Shown here: one piece after another, positions 23,071 to 28,882 of the stretch
Layout of the letters: each line of letters opens with the position of its first letter
How positions within the stretch are numbered: the first letter of the stretch is position 1
The notes under the pieces: generated by a model
What the model saw: the letters and a program-made list of their open reading frames with translations, nothing else
Databases searched by the model: none
What the model was told of the DNA's origin: nothing
IMG/VR virus record: IMGVR_UViG_3300050119_000052
Span: 1 to 53,894 of that record
Length of the DNA: 53,894 nt
Reading direction: 5' to 3' (one strand)
Origin: a virus
Position numbers and translations under genes: made by a program

Positions 23071-23805
23071 ATGACTGACCTCTACGACCCACTCCTCGGC
23101 AACCTCGCCGCCACAGTCGACGACCTCGAGATGGTTCGGAAAGCCGCCGAGAACCGTCTACGGCAGTTGACTAGGACCGGCGTCGACAAAGACGGCACCT
23201 CACGCGGCTTCGGACTACCCGAAGACCACCTATCCGTCCAAGCGGCCACAGTCATCGTCGACGGACTCAAGCGAGTCGAACACCAAGCGATCCTGCTGTT
23301 ACAGCGCCAACTCCGCACCCACCCACTACACCCGTGGATCAAGGCCCAAAACGGGCTGGGTGAGAAAACCGTCGCCCGACTGCTCGCCGCGATCCAGGAC
23401 CCGTACTGGAACGACCGACACGACCGCCCCCGCACCGTTGGTGAGCTGTTCAAGTTCTGCGGTGTCGCCGGCCCCGGTCAGCGTAAGCGGAAGGGTGAAC
23501 GGGTCACGTGGTCGCCTGAGGCGCGGATGCGATTGCACGTGATCATCGAGCCGATCGTGAAGAATCGGCGGTCGCCCTATCGGGCGGTTTACGACCAGGC
23601 GCGGGTCAAGTACGCGGAGAAGACGCACACGGAGGTGTGTGTGCGGTGCGGCCCGGCGGGTAAGCCTGCGCTGGTTGGGTCGCCGTGGCCGCCGGCTCAT
23701 CAGCATGCGGCCGCGATGCGCCTGGTGAAGCGTGCAGTTCTGCGCGGGCTGTGGGAAGAATCCCGCCGGTTGCATGGTGCCGACGAACTGAAGGTCGCAG
23801 CATGA
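23071..23805 (+). CDS. Stand-alone IS110 Transposase_20-like protein
   Basis: The 244-residue protein starts at ATG behind GGGGGACC, right after array II. Residues 89-110 form a helix-hairpin-helix (QNGLGEKTVARLLAAIQD), followed by RTVGELFKFCGVA, RKGERVTWSPEARMRL and KNRRSPYRAVYDQARVKYA, the order of the C-terminal Transposase_20 domain of IS110 transposases. The N-terminal 88 residues are helical and lack the DEDD RuvC-like domain, and the SG motif holding the catalytic serine is not seen. A CVRC-x15-HQH set could bind zinc. It ends KVAA. There are no IS ends. It may bind the neighbouring stem-loops; that role is inferred. Confidence 0.75.
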   Translation: MTDLYDPLLGNLAATVDDLEMVRKAAENRLRQLTRTGVDKDGTSRGFGLPEDHLSVQAATVIVDGLKRVEHQAILLLQRQLRTHPLHPWIKAQNGLGEKTVARLLAAIQDPYWNDRHDRPRTVGELFKFCGVAGPGQRKRKGERVTWSPEARMRLHVIIEPIVKNRRSPYRAVYDQARVKYAEKTHTEVCVRCGPAGKPALVGSPWPPAHQHAAAMRLVKRAVLRGLWEESRRLHGADELKVAA

Positions 23806-23816
23806 CCACTCAAACT

Positions 23817-23985
23817 CCCGCCACGCCAGCCATCTGCCGACACCCAGCTCTCTCGCGCGTGGCGGGGCTCAACTACCCCGGCAGCCATGGGCCTGGCGTC
23901 ACCCAAGCGATGACCGCTGCCGGGGTCCTAAACGAATCGTCGCGCCAAGTCCCAGCCGTCACCCATCAGAGGGCCGCCCGTCGGA
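23817..23985 (+). repeat. Stem-loop array III (three GNCACCCA elements, last degenerate)
   Basis: Element 8 (23817-23827 arm to 23866, type A with CCCGCCACGCC/GCGTGGCGGG) holds AGCCATCTGCC, GACACCCA, GCTCTCTCGC. Element 9 (23876-23925, type B) holds ATGGGCCTGGC, GTCACCCA, AGCGATGACC. Element 10 (23936-23985) keeps the loop rule (AAGTCCCAGCC, GTCACCCA, TCAGAGGGCC), but its arms pair at only 6 of 10 positions. The array opens with ATGACC overlapping the IS110-like stop and ends just before the next start. A 69-codon frame spans it with ATGA overlaps at both ends. Confidence 0.85.
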
Positions 23986-24007
23986 GGCTTCCCGTCGGTG
24001 GTGGGTC

Positions 24008-24631
24008 ATGACCAGCACCGAAGAGGCCAGCGGCGATCTGCGACCGTGCCCGCGCTGCAATGGACGGGGGACCGTTCACAGCAAAGAGGTTGTCCACGGC
24101 ACGCTCTACGCGGCCACTCGTCTCCGCTGCCGATGCGATCTCTGCTCTGCTGCTCGCCGGGATTACGACTCAGCTCGATTGGGTCACCGGATCCGGTCTC
24201 GCGCAGAGCAGAAGCAGGCGCGACTCGAGTCGGCCGGAGAGTTCATCACCCTTCACCAGTCAGGCCTGACGATCGCGGAGATAGCGGCCAAGGTGAACCG
24301 GTCGATCAACTTCGTTGCTGGCGCGTTGCATGAAGCGGGATATCAGCCGCGGCGGGGTATTACCGCGACTTTCCTCGAGCACGGAACCCGCGCGTACAAG
24401 GTCCGCACAGGCTGCCGCTGCGATCTGTGCCGCGCTGCCGTCACCCGCGAGAAGAAGGAAGCGCGCCAGCGGCGCCACGAAGCCATGCTCGCTGGCCAAG
24501 TGAACCCGCCGCACGGATCGACCAGCACCTACAGCAACTACACCTGCCGCTGCGATCTGTGCCGCGCTGCGTGGTCGGTCCGTATGCGCGAACAACGCCA
24601 GCGCCGGAAGCCACCGAGAGGCCGGTCATGA
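24008..24631 (+). CDS. Zinc-binding protein with three CRCDLC motifs and a central helix-turn-helix
   Basis: The 207-residue protein follows array III. It has CPRCNGRG near residue 14 and three copies of the pattern HGT..Y...CRCDLCRAA (about residues 30-50, 125-145 and 175-195), each with three Cys suited to zinc. Between copies one and two, LTIAEIAAKVNRSINFVAGAL is a helix-turn-helix. The repeated Cys module is familiar from actinophage early proteins of unknown role. Nucleic-acid binding is likely, and its position makes it a second candidate partner of the stem-loop arrays. Confidence 0.7.
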   Translation: MTSTEEASGDLRPCPRCNGRGTVHSKEVVHGTLYAATRLRCRCDLCSAARRDYDSARLGHRIRSRAEQKQARLESAGEFITLHQSGLTIAEIAAKVNRSINFVAGALHEAGYQPRRGITATFLEHGTRAYKVRTGCRCDLCRAAVTREKKEARQRRHEAMLAGQVNPPHGSTSTYSNYTCRCDLCRAAWSVRMREQRQRRKPPRGRS

Positions 24632-24675
24632 CAACTACGAGCATCGAACTCATCGCCTGCCCGCAGCCCAAGTAA
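24628..24675 (+). CDS. Possible 15-residue peptide
   Basis: ATG overlaps the upstream stop and the frame encodes MTTTSIELIACPQPK before TAA. It is followed by a GC-rich hairpin. It could be a leader peptide or a remnant; evidence is limited to the overlap. Confidence 0.25.
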   Translation: MTTTSIELIACPQPK

Positions 24676-24681
24676 GTAATC

Positions 24682-24711
24682 GGCCGCCGTGGGGGCGATC
24701 CCTCGGCGGCC
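24682..24711 (+). terminator. GC-rich hairpin, possible terminator or attenuator
   Basis: GGCCGCCG and CGGCGGCC form a perfect 8-bp stem around a 14-base loop. There is no T-run, so it could be a pause or attenuation site rather than a strong terminator. It separates the array block from the next genes. Confidence 0.45.
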
Positions 24712-24748
24712 TGCCAGTCCCAAGCCCTCTGAAAGGAATGGACCAGCA

Positions 24749-24940
24749 ATGACCAGCATAGAACAGCCACAGCAGGAAACCCCCCATAGCAGCGAGGGGG
24801 CGTCGCTCGGTGTCGTGGCCCGGGCGACGACCCCTCGTCCAACCCCTGGCAGCCGGTTGCCGTCGTTTCTTGATGAGGGTTGGACGAAGCCCCCGGGCCG
24901 GCGAGGCCCTGGTTGGTTGCGGCGCAGGTGGGCCCGATGA
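24749..24940 (+). CDS. Small Pro/Arg-rich protein (uncertain)
   Basis: A 63-residue frame starts at ATG with GAAAGGAATGG upstream and ends in ATGA overlap with the next gene. The product is low-complexity with a basic end (GPGWLRRRWAR). Nested inverted repeats inside it (24817-24899) leave open that the region acts as RNA or DNA structure instead. Confidence 0.45.
   Translation: MTSIEQPQQETPHSSEGASLGVVARATTPRPTPGSRLPSFLDEGWTKPPGRRGPGWLRRRWAR
24817..24899 (+). repeat. Nested inverted repeats inside the small ORF
   Basis: An outer stem GGCCCGGG/CCCGGGCC encloses an inner 11-bp perfect stem TCGTCCAACCC/GGGTTGGACGA with a 31-base loop. The loop lacks the GNCACCCA core, so it is not a member of the array family although stem and loop sizes are similar. 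Confidence 0.6.
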
Positions 24941-25419
24941 ACGACCTCGAAGAGATGCTGAGCGATTTCGCCGATTTGGCGAAGAAGGTCTCCAGCTCGG
25001 ATTACCAATGGGGCATGAATAAGCTGCTCGCGTTTAAGCGGTTGGTGCTGAGCCAATTGCCGTTCGGCGAGGGTGACCGGGTAGCGATCGCGGACAGCTG
25101 GCGCGGGCCAGAGCGGGGTGGTTGGTGGCCTCATCGCGAATGGATGCGACCTGGCCAGACGGGGACGGTTCGGGAGATCGATATCTACCCAGATTCTTTG
25201 CGCCTGCGCGCGGTCACCAAGTTCGATACCGAATGGGAACTCTCCGACTGGCCAGCTGACAACGGGCGTCGGTTCAACAGGTTGTTCGACTATGACGGCG
25301 TCACACCCAGGGATCGCCGGCACGTCTTCCACTTCCAAGTCGAACATCTACGGGCTGCAACCGCCGCTGACAAGCCGTTCGGGTGCCCTGTCGATGCTTC
25401 TTGGGCGGTGTCGTCATGA
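24937..25419 (+). CDS. Early protein of unknown function
   Basis: The 160-residue protein starts at an ATGA overlap. Residues 1-45 are helical (LEEMLSDFADLAKKV); the rest is beta-rich and Trp-rich with FGEGDRVAIADSW and GQTGTVREIDIY, suggestive of an SH3-like or KOW-like small barrel. No family is recognised. Confidence 0.65.
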   Translation: MNDLEEMLSDFADLAKKVSSSDYQWGMNKLLAFKRLVLSQLPFGEGDRVAIADSWRGPERGGWWPHREWMRPGQTGTVREIDIYPDSLRLRAVTKFDTEWELSDWPADNGRRFNRLFDYDGVTPRDRRHVFHFQVEHLRAATAADKPFGCPVDASWAVSS

Positions 25420-25535
25420 CCTATCGCAGGCCCCCGTTGCGTCATGGTCATTGCTCTCACCAGTGGGTGCCGTCGGTGAGTCGGTTCTTCGAGTGGTGCC
25501 TGCGGTGCGCGGCGGAACGACCGGCACAACCATGA
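25416..25535 (+). CDS. 39-residue Cys/His protein
   Basis: The frame reads MTYRRPPLRHGHCSHQW then FFEWCLRCAAERPAQP, with ATGA overlaps at both ends. One C/H pair plus CxxC makes a compact zinc finger likely. The function is unknown. Confidence 0.5.
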   Translation: MTYRRPPLRHGHCSHQWVPSVSRFFEWCLRCAAERPAQP

Positions 25536-25729
25536 GCACCGAAGAGAAGAGCGTCAGCGGCGATTCGTGGATTCTGCGGACGTACAGCTGCCCTGACGAT
25601 CACGCGCCGGCCGTTTACGCCTTCAAGGATCGGGCTGCGGCTGAGGCTTTCGTGCGGACCGATCGGCGTAGTAACCCGACGGACCTGTACGAGCTGACGA
25701 GTCCATATAACGAGGCGTACGACCTATGA
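25532..25729 (+). CDS. 65-residue early protein
   Basis: It starts MSTEEKSVSGDSW at ATGA overlap. The N-terminus resembles that of the zinc protein at 24008 (STEEASGDL), suggesting swapped 5' ends. It contains FKDRAAAEAFVRTDRR, a short alpha/beta pattern. The function is unknown. Confidence 0.55.
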   Translation: MSTEEKSVSGDSWILRTYSCPDDHAPAVYAFKDRAAAEAFVRTDRRSNPTDLYELTSPYNEAYDL

Positions 25730-25911
25730 CGACCGGTCAGTTGTTGTTCCTCGTCCTCGTCGGTGAAGCCGTGGCAGTTTCCCTGCTGGTCCTGGGCGGC
25801 CAGCGTGTCGTCGACTGGTGGCGTTCCCGGGCTTACGTGAAGGCGTTCGACGTGCCGGATTGTGAATGTTCCGCGTGCGTGGTCTGGCGCTGGGAAGAGG
25901 CGCAGCGATGA
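25726..25911 (+). CDS. 61-residue membrane protein
   Basis: One N-terminal membrane helix (LLFLVLVGEAVAVSLLVLGG) is followed by a basic patch and a CECSAC motif near the C-terminus. It overlaps both neighbours by four bases. The role is unknown. Confidence 0.55.
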   Translation: MTTGQLLFLVLVGEAVAVSLLVLGGQRVVDWWRSRAYVKAFDVPDCECSACVVWRWEEAQR

Positions 25912-26102
25912 GCGGCTATTACGTGATGACGTGGGTCGGCGTCGGCCTGTTCGTGACCGTCGGTTTCGTCCTCGGCGCGATCATCGGCCTGATCCACGAC
26001 TACGACGACGACGGGGCCACGTTCGGGGATGTTCCTGTTGAGGCGCCGGACAGTGAGCGGCTGCTGCCGTTGATCATCGCCCGGGAGAAGGTGACGGTCT
26101 GA
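25908..26102 (+). CDS. 64-residue membrane protein
   Basis: A single membrane helix (WVGVGLFVTVGFVLGAIIGLI) is followed by an acidic tail (HDYDDDGATFGD). It was chosen from the second ATG, which overlaps the previous stop. The role is unknown. Confidence 0.55.
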   Translation: MSGYYVMTWVGVGLFVTVGFVLGAIIGLIHDYDDDGATFGDVPVEAPDSERLLPLIIAREKVTV

Positions 26103-26608
26103 TGTACAACCCGAACTTGATGCCGAAGGGGCCGACCGCGGTCGCGGAAGCCCACCTGGCAATGGACTGGTCGCGGGAAAGAATCGCCGACGAGATGGAC
26201 CTGTCGGTGCTGTTCGTCGAGTTGGTGGTGATCCACCGGGACGCTATTCACTACGGCGACCATGAGCTGGTCGCGACGTCTGCTACTGCGATTGCGGCGG
26301 AGCTGCGGAGGCTACGACGGCGTCCGCGACGTGCGCCCCGCCGCGCCGATGCCGATTTGGCGGATCCGCTCCCGGTTGTATCCGCTGGCGCGGGCGACGT
26401 CGGCCTGGGGGACGCCCTTCTCGAGAGCCTCGATGATGCCGGCGACGAGGGCGGCTCGGCTTGCTTCGGTGCGTTTGAAGTCGGTCCAGTAGGTGTCGGC
26501 AAGCGCTTTGAGGTCGTCCACGGTGGGGACGATAGCACGGGGCAATGCCCCATGGCTAGGCCACGCCCCTTGACATGCCCCCGGGCAGGGCATACGGTGA
26601 TGGCATGA
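26102..26608 (+). CDS. Early protein with helix-turn-helix-like N-terminus, 3' part doubtful
   Basis: The 168-residue frame begins MYNPNLMPKGPTAVAEA and contains DWSRERIADEMDLSVLFVELV, a helix-turn-helix-like segment (residues 23-43). From about residue 75 on, the sequence is low-complexity and lies antisense to the convincing regulator at 26312-26521. The final stop overlaps the next ATG. The 5' part is probably genuine; the gene may be truncated or the 3' end non-functional. Confidence 0.45.
   Translation: MYNPNLMPKGPTAVAEAHLAMDWSRERIADEMDLSVLFVELVVIHRDAIHYGDHELVATSATAIAAELRRLRRRPRRAPRRADADLADPLPVVSAGAGDVGLGDALLESLDDAGDEGGSACFGAFEVGPVGVGKRFEVVHGGDDSTGQCPMARPRPLTCPRAGHTVMA
26312..26521 (-). 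CDS. Small reverse-strand helix-turn-helix regulator
   Basis: The 69-residue product (GTG start, MDDLKALADTYW) has a clear helix-turn-helix GVPQADVARASGYNRERIRQI (about residues 37-57), a motif common in actinobacterial regulators. It is the only leftward gene in the early region and faces a divergent rightward promoter with GGGGCA palindromes. It probably represses that promoter and itself. Confidence 0.65.
   Translation of the reverse strand: MDDLKALADTYWTDFKRTEASRAALVAGIIEALEKGVPQADVARASGYNRERIRQIGIGAAGRTSRTPS
26539..26598 (+). promoter_or_regulatory. Internal early promoter with GGGGCA operators
   Basis: TTGACA (26570) and TACGGT (26593) are 17 bases apart, with ATG seven bases past the -10 box, so the transcript would be leaderless. 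The spacer contains ATGCCC...GGGCAT. Upstream, at the expected reverse promoter, lies the 13-base palindrome GGGGCAATGCCCC. Paired operators suggest control by the regulator at 26312. Confidence 0.7.
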
Positions 26609-26820
26609 CAACGACAGGCACTACCCACAAGATGGGTCGCGACATCGAGGTCGGCGACGTCGTCGACTACACCCCGGCTGGCTTCCAGATCGCCAGCTTC
26701 ACCGAGTACGACTCGCCGCTGATCCCGACCACCGGACCCGGCCGCATCGCTCACGCCCTGAACGGCAGCGCGATGGCGATCTACGACAACCACCCGATGC
26801 GCGTTCGGACGGCATCATGA
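26605..26820 (+). CDS. 71-residue protein at an internal promoter
   Basis: The first gene behind the 26570 promoter encodes an all-beta-looking protein (MGRDIEVGDVVDYTPAGF, then PGRIAHALNGSAMAIYD) reminiscent of small SH3-like folds. Leaderless expression is expected. The function is unknown. Confidence 0.6.
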   Translation: MTTTGTTHKMGRDIEVGDVVDYTPAGFQIASFTEYDSPLIPTTGPGRIAHALNGSAMAIYDNHPMRVRTAS

Positions 26821-26981
26821 CCGCCCAGATCTGTACCTGCAACGCCCGCGATTGTGGTCCGGGTGCTGGTCACGAGTCCTACTGCGGCCGAACCGAGGAA
26901 GACGACCAGATCGATGGTCTCGATGAACGTGCCCAGCAGGACGCAGAGAACATGTATGAGCAAAGGTGGGCCGAGCGATGA
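26817..26981 (+). CDS. 54-residue Cys-containing protein
   Basis: It starts MTAQICTCNARDCGPG at ATGA overlap and ends overlapping the next gene. Cys residues in CTC, DC and YC could bind a metal. The rest is acidic helix (DEEDDQ-like). Confidence 0.5.
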   Translation: MTAQICTCNARDCGPGAGHESYCGRTEEDDQIDGLDERAQQDAENMYEQRWAER

Positions 26982-27604
26982 GCTTCGATCTAGAGCACGC
27001 CGCGATTCTCCGACGAGAGGGCATGAATGGAGCGGCTGATGCTGTAGAGCGGTTGGTGGCTGAGCGGGACTCATTACGGGGCGAGCTGGAATACGCATCA
27101 GCTCGCCTCGCGACTCTTGAGCACCGGATAGCCCGTGCCCGCGACATCGTTCAGCACGCCAACGGCAATTGGCTAGACGACGAGGAGCTTCCGATTCGGC
27201 CGGCGCAGATCCTTGACGAACTTGAGGACGTACCGCCGCCGGATTACGGCATCGTCGATAGCGGCGAAGGCGGGCTGCCCGACCTGCGCCGACCGCGACT
27301 CCTGGACGCGTGCCCGATGAGCGTCCACGCGTACCACGAACAACTGCCGGGCTACCACCCCGACCAGATCTGGCACGACGGCTGCGCCGAGTGCGAGGCG
27401 CGCGGCAGCGTCGTCTACCGCGGCATCGGCCAGCTCGATCATCGCAACTGGGCCCGGGCGTGGCAGCGGGCGATCGACTGGAACTCGAAGCCCGACGACT
27501 TGCACATCAGTCACGCCGAGATGGCGCTCCTCGAAACGCTGTGGGCTGTCTACATCAAGCAGGACGCCGCCGTTCGACTCATCGTGATGGGGATCGAATC
27601 ATGA
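26978..27604 (+). CDS. Early protein with coiled-coil N-terminus
   Basis: The 208-residue product has a coiled coil at residues 1-60 (AERDSLRGELEYASARLATL), then an acidic linker, and HPDQIWHDGCAECEARG as a possible zinc site near residue 135. Overlaps at both ends place it in the operon. The family is unknown. Confidence 0.6.
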   Translation: MSFDLEHAAILRREGMNGAADAVERLVAERDSLRGELEYASARLATLEHRIARARDIVQHANGNWLDDEELPIRPAQILDELEDVPPPDYGIVDSGEGGLPDLRRPRLLDACPMSVHAYHEQLPGYHPDQIWHDGCAECEARGSVVYRGIGQLDHRNWARAWQRAIDWNSKPDDLHISHAEMALLETLWAVYIKQDAAVRLIVMGIES

Positions 27605-27843
27605 CCGCCGAAGAAGTACTCGCGAAGCACCTCAACCGAGCCCTGGACCTGGTCCTCGGCGAGTGCCGGTGGTGCGGGTACGCCGAAGACAACTGCATCT
27701 GCAATGGGCTGTGCTTCTACCGGGCCCATTTCCAGGCGCTTCCTTGCCTTGAAGTGAAGGACGACCCGGCCGATGACGGATGCCAGCGCCATTTGCCGGT
27801 GATTGTTCGGGAACGTCTTGAAGACGAGGCGGCCGACCGATGA
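27601..27843 (+). CDS. 80-residue Cys-rich early protein
   Basis: ECRWCGYAEDNCICNGLC supplies five Cys near residues 24-42, with a further Cys and His downstream, so a small zinc-binding domain is likely. It immediately precedes the annealing protein gene with an ATGA overlap. Confidence 0.55.
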   Translation: MTAEEVLAKHLNRALDLVLGECRWCGYAEDNCICNGLCFYRAHFQALPCLEVKDDPADDGCQRHLPVIVRERLEDEAADR

Positions 27844-28556
27844 GCGCCGAGAAGCCGACCGGTCTCGCCGCCCTGCGGGTGCCGTTCTCGGATAACCAGA
27901 TCGGGAAGCTACCGAAGCCGGTCAAGAGCAAGGACGAAGACAAAGGAAAGTGCGAGCGGGGGTCACGGTATTCAGCGGATGGGTATTTCTGCGGCGGGTG
28001 GCACGCCCGTTCCATCCACCTCGATTACGTGGGTCACGCCGCGCTGACTGACCGGTTCCTGGACGTGGACCCGCAGTGGTCGTGGGAGCCGCTGTCGGTC
28101 GGCCCGAATGGTCTGCCGGTGTTCGACCAGAACGGCGGGATGTGGATCCGGCTCACGATCCTCGGTGTGACCCGGCTGGGGTACGGGGACGCTCAGGGTA
28201 AGTCGGGTGGCAACGCCGTCAAGGAAGCCATCGGTGACGCCCTACGTAACGCTGGGATGCGTTTCGGTGCTGCCCTTGATTTGTGGCACAAGGGCGATCT
28301 TCGGTCGGACGTGGAAGCCGAATCGGAACCGGCGCCACGTCAATCTCGCACCCAGGCGCCCGAGGCTGACGCGTCGAACGACCCGGCTGTCGTTCGGGCC
28401 CGGATCGCCGCTGTCGCCAAAACCAAAGAGGTGTCGATCCAGGTCGTTGGGGATAACTTCGCTACATGGTCGCAGGGCACGAAGATCACCGAAGCTGACG
28501 GGCCGACCCTGCTCAAGTATTTGGATCACATCAACGAGCACGGGATCGCAGCATGA
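27840..28556 (+). CDS. Rad52/Erf-like single-strand annealing protein
   Basis: The 238-residue protein has the actinophage annealing-protein pattern: YVGHAALTDRFLDVDPQWSW (about 62-82), GGMWIRLTILGVTRLGYGD (98-117) and KEAIGDALRNAGMRFGAALD (127-146). The C-terminal 80 residues are a linker plus small helical domain. With the exonuclease two genes downstream it forms a RecET-like recombination pair used in replication or end repair. Confidence 0.8.
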   Translation: MSAEKPTGLAALRVPFSDNQIGKLPKPVKSKDEDKGKCERGSRYSADGYFCGGWHARSIHLDYVGHAALTDRFLDVDPQWSWEPLSVGPNGLPVFDQNGGMWIRLTILGVTRLGYGDAQGKSGGNAVKEAIGDALRNAGMRFGAALDLWHKGDLRSDVEAESEPAPRQSRTQAPEADASNDPAVVRARIAAVAKTKEVSIQVVGDNFATWSQGTKITEADGPTLLKYLDHINEHGIAA

Positions 28557-28882
28557 GAATCGCGGCGAACATCCTGGCCCAGCGTGCCGAAGACCTGCTT
28601 GTCATAGTCGATGACTCGACCGGCGAAGAAGTCTCAATGGATGCCGAGACAGCGGATCGGTTGGTTGTTGCGATCGGCTACCTGTTTCACGACATCACCC
28701 CAGTCGTCCCTAGCGTCGGTCTATCTAGGGATGTGAAAAACCCCTCCGAGCGGGTGGGCGTCGGCTCGCCGACAGTCGATGCGCCTGTCTCCCCGCTCGG
28801 AGGGGTTCAACCCGATGACGACTGGCGCACGTTCTACGCCGAGGACGACTGGTCGCCCGGCAGTTACGACGTGCCGCGATGA
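28553..28882 (+). CDS. Early protein with structured RNA/DNA segment inside
   Basis: The 109-residue product is not recognised. Residues 62-85 are encoded by a perfect 16-bp inverted repeat (28739-28807), which suggests that this part of the gene is constrained by nucleic-acid structure. It lies between annealing protein and exonuclease with four-base overlaps. Confidence 0.55.
   Translation: MRIAANILAQRAEDLLVIVDDSTGEEVSMDAETADRLVVAIGYLFHDITPVVPSVGLSRDVKNPSERVGVGSPTVDAPVSPLGGVQPDDDWRTFYAEDDWSPGSYDVPR
28739..28807 (+). repeat. Long perfect hairpin inside a gene
   Basis: AACCCCTCCGAGCGGG pairs perfectly with CCCGCTCGGAGGGGTT over 16 bp. The 37-base loop holds a second stem GTCGGC-TC-GCCGAC. 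It is preceded by five A. No GNCACCCA core fits the family spacing, so this is a separate structure. Confidence 0.8.

Noticed and set aside
22740-23078. 112-residue protein encoded across array II
   Set aside because: The translation is low-complexity Pro/Arg/Ser sequence dictated by the repeats; it is mentioned only as a possible translated passage.
23071-23805. Active IS110 insertion sequence
   Set aside because: There is no DEDD domain, no catalytic serine motif and no element boundaries, and the gene is embedded in the early operon.
22142-23985. Stoperator or simple transcription terminators
   Set aside because: Loops of 30 bases with fixed grammar, no T-runs, and an element length far above 13-base stoperators do not fit.
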